Shown one piece after another: positions 33,736 to 43,000 of a stretch of 64,000 bases of DNA; position 1 is the stretch's first letter; each line of letters begins with the position of its first letter. The position numbers and the translations under genes are program-made. The stretch spans positions 124,001 through 188,000 of the forward strand of contig JADFZQ010000002.1 in NCBI GenBank assembly GCA_015232455.1, in the 5' to 3' direction. Below the pieces are notes generated by a model. That model did not search any database, had not been told where the DNA came from, and was given only the letters and a program-made list of their open reading frames with translations. The DNA comes from Desulfamplus sp. (GTDB lineage: Bacteria; Desulfobacterota; Desulfobacteria; Desulfobacterales; Desulfobacteraceae).

Positions 33736-34727
33736 TGCGTGAAAAATCCTCTGAATATCATGCAAAGAAATACAAGCAGAAACGTTGTGCAGGAAAGTGA
33801 TATGATGAATCTTTTTTTAAATACGCTCAGATACATAAGCATCAGCTTGATATCCAGCATGGGTCCCAGCACCATGAATGCCATCTGTGCTGTAAGTGGA
33901 ACTCCTGCGGAACGAAAAGAGACCGCTACAAATGCGTCTGCTTCGCTGCAAAGATTCAAGATGATTGCCAAAAACATCATTGCAGATACGGATAGAACAA
34001 CAGAATCGGAAAGAGCTGTGAATATTCCCCTGCTCACGTATGTCTGCAATATGCCTGAAATAAAAGCTCCAAATACGAGAAATCTGACAACATCAGAGAA
34101 ATCTTCTGCCGCATGGCGGATAGCTTGTATCAATCTGCCGAGAAAGCTGTCAAGTTGATAGCTGCAATGATTATGACCGCATCCGCAAATAGATATATCT
34201 GAATAAAAAGGGAGATGGACAGCTATAACATTTTTGGAATCAGAATAACGGTTTACCAAAAGACCTATCCCCACTGCAAGCAGGTATCCAAAAGCAAGTC
34301 TTTCAAATACGATTGAACCATCATAGCCGTAAGCTACGGCTGTGGAAACTGCCACTAAGGGATTGACAATAGGTGCACCTATCAAAAATGCAATTGAAGC
34401 TCCAAGCGGAAACCCTTTATGAAGCAGACGTCTGATAATAGGAACAATAGCACATTCGCAGATTGGAAGAACCAGCCCCATTCCAGCAGCAAGAAAAATC
34501 GTATAGCTTTTTGATTTTGGGAATAAGGCAGCAATGCGTTCCTGAGACACGAACACCTCAATAATACCGCTTGCTAAGGAACCTAACAACATGAACGGCA
34601 GAGCTTCGAGGAAAATCGAAACAAAAGTAATACTTAAGGTTGCAAATTCAGGTGTCTGCCGGAAAAAGATAGTTAAAGCAGCCGCAAAACATACAAACAA
34701 AATTTGCAAAACAGCAGATAATTTCAA
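33732..34727 (-). CDS. YraQ/UPF0718-family permease
   Basis: The 331-residue integral membrane protein has about eight to ten helices. It has the family's first conserved loop, GLVLPICECAIVPIIRRLL, the following GAPIVNPLVA, a central His/Cys-rich cytoplasmic stretch (CGCGHNHC), and in the second half NLCSEADAFVAVSF. These cysteine/glutamate motifs define the COG0701 permeases, probably metal- or thiol-related transporters; the substrate is unknown. It follows the Fur-family gene after 21 bases and is translationally coupled to the TIGR03943 gene, its usual partner. Gene context suggests zinc homeostasis. Confidence 0.85.
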   Translation of the reverse strand: MKLSAVLQILFVCFAAALTIFFRQTPEFATLSITFVSIFLEALPFMLLGSLASGIIEVFVSQERIAALFPKSKSYTIFLAAGMGLVLPICECAIVPIIRRLLHKGFPLGASIAFLIGAPIVNPLVAVSTAVAYGYDGSIVFERLAFGYLLAVGIGLLVNRYSDSKNVIAVHLPFYSDISICGCGHNHCSYQLDSFLGRLIQAIRHAAEDFSDVVRFLVFGAFISGILQTYVSRGIFTALSDSVVLSVSAMMFLAIILNLCSEADAFVAVSFRSAGVPLTAQMAFMVLGPMLDIKLMLMYLSVFKKRFIISLSCTTFLLVFLCMIFRGFFTQ

Positions 34728-34748
34728 TGGTTATCCTTACTTTAACCT

Positions 34749-35156
34749 TTAGGCTTTAACATCAGAACACAATTTGCAGATGCCTGTGAAATAGAGGGTA
34801 TGAGTGTTCACAATACACCCCTCTGATGTGATGGTATTGTGCAATGATGCCAGAGGACATGAACTCACAGGGATAAATTTATGGCATTGTTCGCAGTGAA
34901 AAAAATGGACATGAGGCTCTATTTTACGGTGATAAAACCGAACAATACCCTCTTTTGAACATGCAAGCGTAAATGCCTTTATCATATCATATTTTTCAAG
35001 ATAGCCCAATGCTCGATATACTGTTGCTAAATTGATATTTTTTTTGTGTATTTCAAAAATATCCTTTGCCGTCATCGGAGTATCTGAACGGTTTACAGTA
35101 TCAAGAATTGTTCTGCGTTTGATTGACAAGTTTTGTCTCATATCTGCCTCTGTCAA
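34749..35156 (-). CDS. Fur-family regulator, probably zinc-responsive (Zur)
   Basis: This 135-residue protein has the Fur winged helix (PMTAKDIFEIHKKNINLATVYRALGYLEK) followed by the metal-binding half. EPHVHFFHCEQCHKF supplies the regulatory histidines and the first structural CxxC, and FTGICKLC the second. Fur, Zur and PerR share this layout; the position inside a znuA-znuC-znuB block makes Zur the best guess. It lies 7 bases downstream of znuB. It would repress the operon when zinc is plentiful. An alternative in-frame start lies a few codons downstream. Confidence 0.85.
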   Translation of the reverse strand: MTEADMRQNLSIKRRTILDTVNRSDTPMTAKDIFEIHKKNINLATVYRALGYLEKYDMIKAFTLACSKEGIVRFYHRKIEPHVHFFHCEQCHKFIPVSSCPLASLHNTITSEGCIVNTHTLYFTGICKLCSDVKA

Positions 35157-35163
35157 TGATTTT

Positions 35164-35979
35164 TCAGCCTTTTACAATACGTTTTATCCCAAAAGCAATA
35201 ACAAATCCTGCAAAATTCAACATCACTATAGATGCTCCAGCAGGCAGATCAGCTATAATGCTGATGCACAGCCCCAAAACAACAGAGATGAGAGCTATGA
35301 TCGCAGCAGTTAAGATCACTTTTCCAAAACTTTCTGCCAATTGCAAAGCTGTAACAGCAGGAAATATAATCAGGCTGGAGACCAGCATAGTTCCAACGAT
35401 TCTGATGCCGAGAACAACTGTTATAGCTGTAAGAATCAGCAGAACTCTACTGAGTCTTTTTGTTTGTATTCCAAGCGTATGGGCATATTCTTCATCATAA
35501 GATAGAACAAAGAGTTCATGGTAAAAAAGATAAACGACCATCATCACGATCAGCGATAATAAAATAGCTGCATAAGTTTCTGCTTTTCCGACAGTCAGAA
35601 TATCTCCGAAAAGATAGCTGAACAGATCCACATTAAAGCCTTCTCCAACGCTTGCTAAAAGAACGCCTCCCGCAACGCCGACAGAAGATACCAATCCGAT
35701 AGCCGCATCTCCGTGAATTTCGGAGTTTTCTGATAGATGAAGAATCAACCATGAGGAGAGGAGTGCCAGAACCACTACTACATAAAGCGGATAAATACCC
35801 AGCATAAGTCCCAATCCTACTCCGGCAAATGAAACATGAGCCAAGCCGTCCCCGATAAGCGAATACCGCCTCAGCACCAAAAATACACCCAATACTGCAC
35901 AGCATACAGCAATAAAAATTCCGCTTATTAATGCTCTTTGGACAAATTCAAAATGGAGTATTTCAAGAAATTTTGTCAT
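35164..35979 (-). CDS. znuB: Zinc ABC transporter permease ZnuB
   Basis: The 271-residue protein is a metal-type ABC-3 permease with about eight helices. FVQRALISGIFIAVCCAVLG, GVFLVLRRYSLIGDGLAHVSFAG and the late GIRIVGTMLVSSLIIFPAVTA are family hallmarks. It forms the membrane channel for Zn2+ import, driven by the ATPase encoded just upstream, with which it overlaps by 17 bases. Metal specificity (zinc rather than manganese) rests on the histidine-rich ZnuA and the Zur-like gene. Confidence 0.92.
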   Translation of the reverse strand: MTKFLEILHFEFVQRALISGIFIAVCCAVLGVFLVLRRYSLIGDGLAHVSFAGVGLGLMLGIYPLYVVVVLALLSSWLILHLSENSEIHGDAAIGLVSSVGVAGGVLLASVGEGFNVDLFSYLFGDILTVGKAETYAAILLSLIVMMVVYLFYHELFVLSYDEEYAHTLGIQTKRLSRVLLILTAITVVLGIRIVGTMLVSSLIIFPAVTALQLAESFGKVILTAAIIALISVVLGLCISIIADLPAGASIVMLNFAGFVIAFGIKRIVKG

Positions 35980-36742
35980 TGTTATTCCCGTTGTGCTGGC
36001 GGCAAATTAGATGCTGCTCGAATTTTCCAAAATATCTGCTCATCTCATTAGATATACAAAATTCCTGAAAACTTCCGTAAAAAACAATCTGCCTATTCAG
36101 ATAGAGCAGCTTTGAAGCGTATTTGCCTACAGTTGCACTGTCATGGCTTACCATCAAAACTGTTACATTGATTTGTTTATTCAGCTCTGACACGGTCTCA
36201 TAGAAATCATTTCGAGCAGAAGGATCGAGTGAAGTTGTCGGTTCATCTAAAATGAGCAGTTCAGGTTCAGACACCAATGCTCTTGCAAGCAATACACGCT
36301 GTTTTTCTCCGCCTGACAATCTGCCGATAAGCTTGTCTTTCAACCGCTCAATCTTAAGCATGGATAGCACCCGATCCACAGAAGCTATGTCTTTTTTTTC
36401 AGTGCGTTTGGGGAACTTCTTTATTGATAAGAGACCGCATGCAACGATCTCCCTTACCGTTGCTGGAAATCCTTGACGGGACAAGTAGCTGGTCTGAGGC
36501 AGGTAACCGATTCTACGATGCTCTGAAAAACTCTCAATTTTCTCTCCAAATAGCTTTATTGTGCCTGAATAATCTTGACTTAATCCTAAAATGGTTTTGA
36601 TCAAGGTTGTTTTACCGCATCCGTTGGTTCCTGCAATGGCAACATAATCACCTGCATAAACTGAAAACGAAATATTTTCCAATACTGGATTTTGCTGGTA
36701 TCTGACACTCAGGTCAGTAACTTCGATCACATTTATGGACAT
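35963..36742 (-). CDS. znuC: Zinc ABC transporter ATPase ZnuC
   Basis: This 259-residue ABC ATPase has Walker A GTNGCGKTTLIK, Q-loop LPQTSYLSRQGFP, signature LSGGEKQRVLLARAL, Walker B LLILDEPTTSLDP and the switch His in MVSHDSATV, so all catalytic motifs are intact. It energises Zn2+ uptake at the cytoplasmic face. It overlaps znuA upstream by 10 bases and znuB downstream by 17, which fixes the operon order znuA-znuC-znuB. Confidence 0.93.
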   Translation of the reverse strand: MSINVIEVTDLSVRYQQNPVLENISFSVYAGDYVAIAGTNGCGKTTLIKTILGLSQDYSGTIKLFGEKIESFSEHRRIGYLPQTSYLSRQGFPATVREIVACGLLSIKKFPKRTEKKDIASVDRVLSMLKIERLKDKLIGRLSGGEKQRVLLARALVSEPELLILDEPTTSLDPSARNDFYETVSELNKQINVTVLMVSHDSATVGKYASKLLYLNRQIVFYGSFQEFCISNEMSRYFGKFEQHLICRQHNGNNNDKIS

Positions 36743-37800
36743 TGCAGACCTGTTTTTAGTTTCTTAAGATTATCCTGCATGATCGAAAGATAAGTGATGC
36801 CTTTTGCAAAATCCTCTTTAGCAAGATTATGAGCTCCGTGCAGCAGAACCATTTCAACGCCTGTTTTTTCGACAATCACCTTTGCAACTCTTGGCTCGAT
36901 CATCTCTTCATAGTAAACGGTTTTTGCACCGAGTTGGGTGATTTTCTCCGTAAGCTCTGCAATGCTTTTAGCTCCTGGAGCTGCATCAGGCGAAAATCCC
37001 TTGTAAGGAGAAAGATGGGTCAATCCGTAACGTTTGGCAAAATATCCAAATGCAAAATGCCCTGCATATAGAATAGTTTTGATTTTACAGCCGCTGAGAG
37101 CCTCCCTGTTTTCTTGATCCAACTTGATGAGTTGAGCTATATAATCAGAAGCATTGTTTATGTAAAATGCTCTATTTGCTTCATCTTTTGATGCAAAGCC
37201 TTCTGCAATCTGTTTTACCATTGCCTGTGCAAAAACAGGATCCAACCAGATATGCGGGTCTTTACCAGAATGGTGATGCTGCTGATGATCAGTATCCTTT
37301 TCTAACTTATGTTTATCATTATCTTTGTGAGACTCTTTTTTGTGATCATGCTCATCTTCGGCATCGTTATCATGATGATATTCGGCATCATGCTCATGCT
37401 CTGAATCGTGATCATTCTGGTGTTCTGCTTTATGAGCGTGATTTTCTTCACTAAGTTCAATATTTTTGCTTGCATCAATCACCAGCAGATTTTTGTTCCC
37501 GATACCTTTAAGCATCTTTTCCGCCCAAGGCTCCATATATTTTCCAGTATAGACAAATACATCTGCTCTGCTGATGTTCATTATATCTTTAGGAGTTGGA
37601 GAAAAGGTATGGGCTTCTACCCCGGGAGGAAGGAGCATGGCTACATCAATCTTCTCTTTTCCGATCTGACGGGAAAAATCGTAAACTGGAAAGATGGTAG
37701 TTATGACACTGAGCTTCTTTTCTCCCGCATCTGCTTGTCCAATACTGCTACTACAAATAAGAATACAGAGAATCATCGAAAAAAATAATTTTGTTTTCAT
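36733..37800 (-). CDS. znuA: Zinc-binding periplasmic protein ZnuA
   Basis: The 355-residue cluster A-I metal-binding protein has a signal peptide (about residues 1-26, ending near GQADA). Metal-ligand histidines are in GVEAHTFSPTP, KDPHIWLDPV and ILYAGHFAFGYFAKRYGL, with the acidic ligand near the C-terminus. A long histidine/aspartate/glutamate-rich loop at about residues 118-170 (HDSEHEHDAEYHHDND-like) is typical of zinc- rather than manganese-specific proteins. It captures Zn2+ in the periplasm for ZnuBC. It is the first gene of the block; an imperfect palindrome about 90 bases upstream (37889-37907) may be a Zur site. Confidence 0.93.
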   Translation of the reverse strand: MKTKLFFSMILCILICSSSIGQADAGEKKLSVITTIFPVYDFSRQIGKEKIDVAMLLPPGVEAHTFSPTPKDIMNISRADVFVYTGKYMEPWAEKMLKGIGNKNLLVIDASKNIELSEENHAHKAEHQNDHDSEHEHDAEYHHDNDAEDEHDHKKESHKDNDKHKLEKDTDHQQHHHSGKDPHIWLDPVFAQAMVKQIAEGFASKDEANRAFYINNASDYIAQLIKLDQENREALSGCKIKTILYAGHFAFGYFAKRYGLTHLSPYKGFSPDAAPGAKSIAELTEKITQLGAKTVYYEEMIEPRVAKVIVEKTGVEMVLLHGAHNLAKEDFAKGITYLSIMQDNLKKLKTGLQCP

Positions 37801-37888
37801 AATGTTTCCTTTATGTTAGCGTTATTTTTGCGAATGCTTTGCAAAAAAAGTTAAACCAGAGCGAACAGTATGTCAACAAGTTTTTTTT

Positions 37889-37907
37889 ATTCTTAAGGAA
37901 TGAGAAT
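37889..37907. promoter_or_regulatory. Candidate Fur/Zur-type operator upstream of znuA
   Basis: ATTCTTAAGGAATGAGAAT is a 19-bp imperfect inverted repeat with the A/T-rich look of Fur-family sites, about 90 bases upstream of the znuA start. The match is by eye only and no second copy is available for comparison. Confidence 0.25.
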
Positions 37908-37928
37908 TTAAGTAATACCTAAACTGAT

Positions 37929-37958
37929 AGTATAGACGCAGGTCTGTGCGTCTATACT
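37929..37958. repeat. GTAGAGACGCAC palindromic repeat, copy 3
   Basis: Arms AGTATAGACGCA and TGCGTCTATACT surround six bases; both arms share the same G-to-T change (compensated), so the hairpin is preserved. It lies between the CbiK(P) stop and znuA. Confidence 0.72.
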
Positions 37959-38018
37959 CTTAAATATTGATTGTTATTTATACAAATCATTTAGAAGAGC
38001 TATATATTTAAGTAGGAT

Positions 38019-38906
38019 TTAAAAGTGAGCAATAACTATTTTAATATGCTCAATCCAAATATTCACAAAATCTTCAAATTCAGCGGTTCCTTTTAAAATT
38101 GGCTCGCATTTTATACCAGCTTTAGTTAAAATTGATTTCCAAGAATCTTCTTCATCTCCAGCCATATCATTTTTTGCATGATCTCCAGCAACAGACATAA
38201 ATGGCATAAGGTATGCTTTTTTTATTTTTGACTTTAGCATCAGTGATTTAATATCTTCAATTCCAGGATAACCTTCAACAGTTCCCACAAAGATATTTGG
38301 GTCTTTAAGCTGAATCTGAAACATGAGAGCTGCATAAAAAGCATTTGCAGGGTGTGGAGTGCCATGACCCATAAGCACAACCGCCTCTCCAGTTTTTCTA
38401 TCCTTTGGGGTATTTTTCAAGATTGCATCAACAACTTTGACCATATCTTCTTGAGTTGACATCATTGGATAGCCTAAAATAACCTTTTCAAATCCTCCCA
38501 TCTGGTTAAAAGCTCCAACTATTTTTCTTAAATCGTGGTACTCTTCGCCAGCAATTGTATGAAGACTTTGAACCGCAACATGGGTAAAACCTTCTGCTCT
38601 CATTTTTGCCAATGCAACCTCTGGAGCATCAAGAATTTTACCCTGCTTTGCAAGTTTGTTTCTGATTATGTGCGATGTGTAAGCCCAATAAACTGGAACA
38701 TCAGGAAACGCAGCTTTTGTCTTTTTATCAATATTATCAAAAGATATTTGGGCACTCTCCTCACTCGATCCAAATGCCACAAGCAAAATTCCTTTTTTCA
38801 CTTCTCGTTTCTCTCCATGAGTTGCATTAGCAAAATTTGAAATGAGCAAAAGAGAGAGCATTGCAATAGTAAAGATAACACTTTTTTTAATCATACTGCC
38901 TTTCAT
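38019..38906 (-). CDS. cbiK: Exported sirohydrochlorin cobaltochelatase, CbiK(P)-type
   Basis: The 295-residue protein has a signal peptide (KKSVIFTIAMLSLLLISNFANA), followed by the CbiK fold: KKGILLVAFGSSEESAQISF, HVAVQSLHTIAGEEYHDL, MGHGTPHPANAFYAAL and FMSVAGDHAKNDMAGDEEDSW. The two histidines in GHGT and AGDHA are the expected metal-site residues. CbiK inserts Co2+ into sirohydrochlorin in anaerobic cobalamin synthesis. Desulfovibrio vulgaris is known to have a cytoplasmic and a periplasmic form, the latter haem-binding; the same pair occurs here, the cytoplasmic type being just upstream at 39010. AGGAG lies 8 bases before the ATG. The periplasmic role is not settled. Confidence 0.92.
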   Translation of the reverse strand: MKGSMIKKSVIFTIAMLSLLLISNFANATHGEKREVKKGILLVAFGSSEESAQISFDNIDKKTKAAFPDVPVYWAYTSHIIRNKLAKQGKILDAPEVALAKMRAEGFTHVAVQSLHTIAGEEYHDLRKIVGAFNQMGGFEKVILGYPMMSTQEDMVKVVDAILKNTPKDRKTGEAVVLMGHGTPHPANAFYAALMFQIQLKDPNIFVGTVEGYPGIEDIKSLMLKSKIKKAYLMPFMSVAGDHAKNDMAGDEEDSWKSILTKAGIKCEPILKGTAEFEDFVNIWIEHIKIVIAHF

Positions 38907-38951
38907 TTTTAATTCTCCTTAAATCTGTTTTATTATTGTTTTTATACCAAA

Positions 38952-38979
38952 GTAAAGAAGCACAGATGTGCGACTCTAC
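38952..38979. repeat. GTAGAGACGCAC palindromic repeat, copy 4 (degenerate)
   Basis: GTAAAGAAGCACA and TGTGCGACTCTAC form an imperfect palindrome in the gap between the two cbiK genes. Several mismatches suggest an old copy. Confidence 0.5.
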
Positions 38980-39009
38980 AGATTCACATTTTTAACCTAC
39001 TATTTTCAT

Positions 39010-39912
39010 CTATTTATGAATTATTGAAAATGCCTCTTGAATATGCTCCATAAATATATCAATAACTGAATCTTGATACCCAATTCCCTGCTGTTCAATC
39101 TCTACGCTCAATCCAGCATCTTCAAAAGCTGATTTCCATGAATCTTCGCTGCCTGCAATATCTTCTTTAAAATGCACTCCAGCAACCAGCGTAAATGGCA
39201 CAAGATAGACCTTTTTTGCTCCAGATTTTATCACAGCTTCAATAATCTCTGGCTGCTCTGGCTCTCCTTCAATCAGCCCCATAAATATTTTGTTCTGGTA
39301 TGATGGATTTTGATTCAAAGAATAATCAATATTGTGTTTTACATAAAAAACATTTAAATGGTTTCTCATAATAGACTCAAACGCCAAATACGATGACCAT
39401 GAAGGGTGATCAGTTCCATGCCCCACAAACACTACAGCCTCTTCTTCTGAAATGTGGCTTTTGTATTTAGAAATCATTGAATCTGCTAAAGAGGTGTAAT
39501 CAGAATAGGAGGTAAGAAGGGGTAGCCCTATACTTGTTCTTATCGGTATAGTTTTTGCCTCATCAACAAGACGATAAAGTTCATGTGCGTTGATAATATG
39601 AAGCGACTGAACCACTGCCCATGAATGACCTTGTTCATAAAGCTCTTGTAAAACTTCTGTCGGACTTTGGATATTTATTAGATAATTGCTGTTTGAGCTA
39701 TCTATCGATTTACTATTGATGTTTTCCATTGAGTGTTTCGCACCATGTTTACAAGAACGCTTATTTGAATGTTCCTTGACCATACGTGAAGAGAATGCCC
39801 AGCGTATCTCATGGTCAGCAAATCGAGATTTAAAACGTTGATTCATATAAGCGTAAGTCTTTTGTGCATGGGTAGTTGTGCCAAACGCGACTATTACAAT
39901 CGGAGTGGTCAT
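39010..39912 (-). CDS. cbiK: Cytoplasmic sirohydrochlorin cobaltochelatase, CbiK(C)-type
   Basis: The 300-residue CbiK paralogue has no signal peptide: the fold starts directly with TPIVIVAFGTTTHAQKTY. Metal-site motifs are VFVGHGTDHPSWSSYLAF and TLVAGVHFKEDIAGSEDSW. A Lys/Ser/Asn-rich insertion at about residues 47-85 (KRSCKHGAKHSMENINSKS region) is absent from the exported copy. It would insert cobalt into sirohydrochlorin in the cytoplasm, the entry to the anaerobic corrin pathway to which cbiG and cbiH belong. It is separated from the CobN-like gene by a hairpin-rich gap, so it may have its own promoter. Confidence 0.92.
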   Translation of the reverse strand: MTTPIVIVAFGTTTHAQKTYAYMNQRFKSRFADHEIRWAFSSRMVKEHSNKRSCKHGAKHSMENINSKSIDSSNSNYLINIQSPTEVLQELYEQGHSWAVVQSLHIINAHELYRLVDEAKTIPIRTSIGLPLLTSYSDYTSLADSMISKYKSHISEEEAVVFVGHGTDHPSWSSYLAFESIMRNHLNVFYVKHNIDYSLNQNPSYQNKIFMGLIEGEPEQPEIIEAVIKSGAKKVYLVPFTLVAGVHFKEDIAGSEDSWKSAFEDAGLSVEIEQQGIGYQDSVIDIFMEHIQEAFSIIHK

Positions 39913-39934
39913 AATTCAGAATCCTTTCTTTATA

Positions 39935-40080
39935 TTAGCCCAGAGATAAAGCTCAGGGCTAATTTGATAAAAGCTGGCTAAAGCCAGCTTTTAAATACCG
40001 TTTTAACTTATAAAACTATAACAGCCCTCTTTAGAGGGCTTCATTAAATCTTTAGCCGTGTGATTTATCGCTCGGCTACA
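39935..40080. repeat. Cluster of intergenic hairpins between cbiK and cobN-like genes
   Basis: Three strong hairpins lie in a row: TTAGCCC/GGGCTAA arms (39935-39941 and 39956-39962), a perfect 10-bp stem AAAGCTGGCT/AGCCAGCTTT (39970-39991), and AGCCCTCT/AGAGGGCT (40023-40040). On the minus strand the last two are followed by T-rich DNA and probably terminate the CobN-like transcript. The first two recur at 20322-20377. A 27-base stretch at 40068-40094 recurs at 620-646 with two differences. Confidence 0.65.
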
Positions 40081-40084
40081 AAAA

Positions 40085-43000
40085 TTATGATAATCTCTCT
40101 TTTCTATAAATTTTGTTTGTCTGAGTTCCAATGACAAAAAGGGCGATGAGCGTTAGAACAAAAAAAGATGCAAACCACTGAACACCTGATGTTGCAACCT
40201 GACTCTTTTTATCTTCTGATTTTATCTCTTCCATTTTATACCCCTCTACAATTTCAGGTGCATTCTCAGATTTTTGTGCAGATTTACTGGGGTCATTATT
40301 TTTCTTTGATTCAGAGGAGTTATCAGATTGAGGTATTTTCTCTAACTCTGGAATTAAGTCTGGCTTAACAACCGTTTTTGACAGCTTTTCAAGAAGCTCT
40401 TTTCTATCTATAACTTGCTTATCTATTGCAGCACCAGTTGCCTGTTCGATTGCAATTTTGAATTTCTCTACAATTTCAGGAGATAAAACACCCGGAATTG
40501 AGATAATGTTCACCACCATCTGATTTAGCACAGGATTATTACAGGTATGATCGCAGCAGGCAACTCCCTTTTCCACAATATTCAACGCATATTCAGCAGC
40601 AAGTTTTTTTGTGATTTTATCATCAGCGTTCCAATATTCCTTGCGAACAGCCTCAAGCATTCTTGCTGTCATTGATTGATATGCCCAAGGGTTTTCTTTG
40701 TTGAAAAACTCTTTTATATCAAGTCCATATTTATCCTCCACATAGACTTCGTATGTCTGCTCCCACTTTTTGCTATCAACAGCTTCTGGAGTTGTAACCT
40801 GCCAGCCCCACATATTTTCCATAAATTCTGCCATATCTCTTGCCCCTGCATAAGACTCTTTTTTCATACCCTCTATCCATTTGGGATTAAGATAGCGGGA
40901 ACGAAGCTCTTTTCCCAAAGTAGTGCCGATAGACTCAATATGACCATTACCTTTATCTCTCTGCATTGAGACAAACACATCAGGCTCTTTTCCAGAGGCT
41001 TTTCTTACTGCCATTGAAAGCCCGCCTAAATATTGAAACATATCGTCATTATCCATTGTGCCGTAAAGATTTGACGATATTGTGTGAACTGTGGCATCAA
41101 CCTTTTTAAGGTGCTGGCGATACACTGGTGTTGCCTTTTCTCCCCACATATCAGAAGAGTAGCCAAATGACTGCATCTGGACAAATCCCTGTTCAGCAAC
41201 AATATCATCTTTTTCCCACAATCCGCTTGCTCCTGCCATGTCATCAACTTTTGTGCCGTAAGCTCCGGGCGGGGCACTAAAAAGTCTGACTAAAGAGAGC
41301 TTTTTTGCATCTTCTTTGGTGTGTCCCTCTTTTAAGAGAGACTCTTCAAGTGCTAACGAATGTTTACGTAAAAAATTTTCAACATCTGTTAATGCTGATG
41401 CCTGCTTTACAGCCTTGTCTAACAGCAGGGCAACTGTTGGAAATGTGTCTCTAAAAAGCCCTGACATCTGCAAAAGAACATCAATGCGTGGGCGGTTCAG
41501 CTCTGCACCTGCAATCGGCACAAAATTTTTAATCTTATCCCGATGATCCCAAACTGGCTGCATTCCCATCAAATATAGTGCAGTTGCAACGTTTATTCCT
41601 TCATCTCTGATAGTTTCCACTGACCAGAGAATAACTCCAACCTGTTCTGGATATTTACCGTCATGCTTTTTCTGATAGCTCTCAATTATCTCCAAACCTG
41701 CTTTTTTTCCATTTTCCCAAGCCTCTTTTGATGGTGTCTTTTCAGGGTCAAAGCCGTAAAAGTTCTTGCCTGTTGGAAGACTCTCTGGATTTCTGATTGG
41801 GTCGTTTCCAGAAGCTGATGGAACGTATCCACCTGAAAGCCCGTTTATTAGACTCTCCATTTCTGACGGACCGCAGGCTGAAAGCTGCTGTTTATAAAAC
41901 TGTGCTGTTTTATCTTCTTGTTTATCACCAGTATGTTGCCCCTCTTTCTTTATATCCAACGGGAACAGAATCTTTTTCTGCATCACATCAGATGATTGCA
42001 CAACTCCATTTCTGTCTGCAATTGCATTTGCTGTTTCAATCAGCCCTTCACCAGACGGAGAGACTCCAAAAGTGTGCAGACCATAAGGCACCATTTGAGT
42101 TTTCAGGGTCAAAAGATAATGTTCAATTTTCTCTAAATCATCTTCTTTTATGGAATATTTTGTTTTGGCTGTCTCTGATGATACATGGTTTTTATCTGTG
42201 TTTTTTTTCTCTGCAACTCTTTTATCTGAAAATTCCAAATCCTTATCAAGACCAAGATTTACAACCATCTCTCCAATTCTTTCCAATTTTGAAGAGCGTA
42301 TTTTATCAGAACCTGATGACTCATATTCGCTGATAAGTGCTGCAAGCTGAGAATATTCCCCATAAGCTCCACCCTCTTTAAACGGCGGAACAGCATGGTC
42401 AATAACAACTCCCCTGCCCCGTCGTTTTGCCTGAATCCCCTCACCTACATCATCAACAATATATGGATAAAGGCTTGGTATATCTCCAATCAAAACCTCT
42501 GGCGGACATTTCCATGTGAGTCCTGCCTCTTTTCCGGGAAGCCATTCATGTGTTCCGTGTGTTCCAAGACTTATCATTGCATCTGGCTTAATCTGGTTTT
42601 GCAGCCACAAATAGAATGCAGCATACTGATGATGAGGCTGAAGAACAGTGCTGTGATAGAGCTTGTCAGGGTCATCGCTCCACCCTCTGACAGGCTGGGG
42701 AACAAGCATCAGATTACCAAGACGAACGCATGGAATAACAAATCTGCCATCTTTTACCATCACCTTGCTATCCTCTGGTTTGCCCCAATCTTTTTCAACT
42801 GCTGCCTGAAATTCTTGCGGAGTCTTTGATAGCCAATCTTTGTAATCTTGCATATCAATAAAAGCTGCGTTGCCCTGTGCAATCAGCTCATCAAGCTCTC
42901 CGGGTGCCCATGAGCCGATATTTCTGCCTGATTTTAAAAGAAGGTCTTTGATTTTTTCTTCTGTCAATTCTCTTTCTCTATTGCTGTTTTTATCTCTATT

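Noticed and set aside
33715-34158. Plus-strand frame opposite the YraQ-type permease
   Set aside because: It lies wholly antisense to the well-supported permease and TIGR03943 genes and has no recognisable motif.
42259-42829. Several frames opposite the CobN-like gene
   Set aside because: All are antisense shadows of a gene whose family motifs run the full length.
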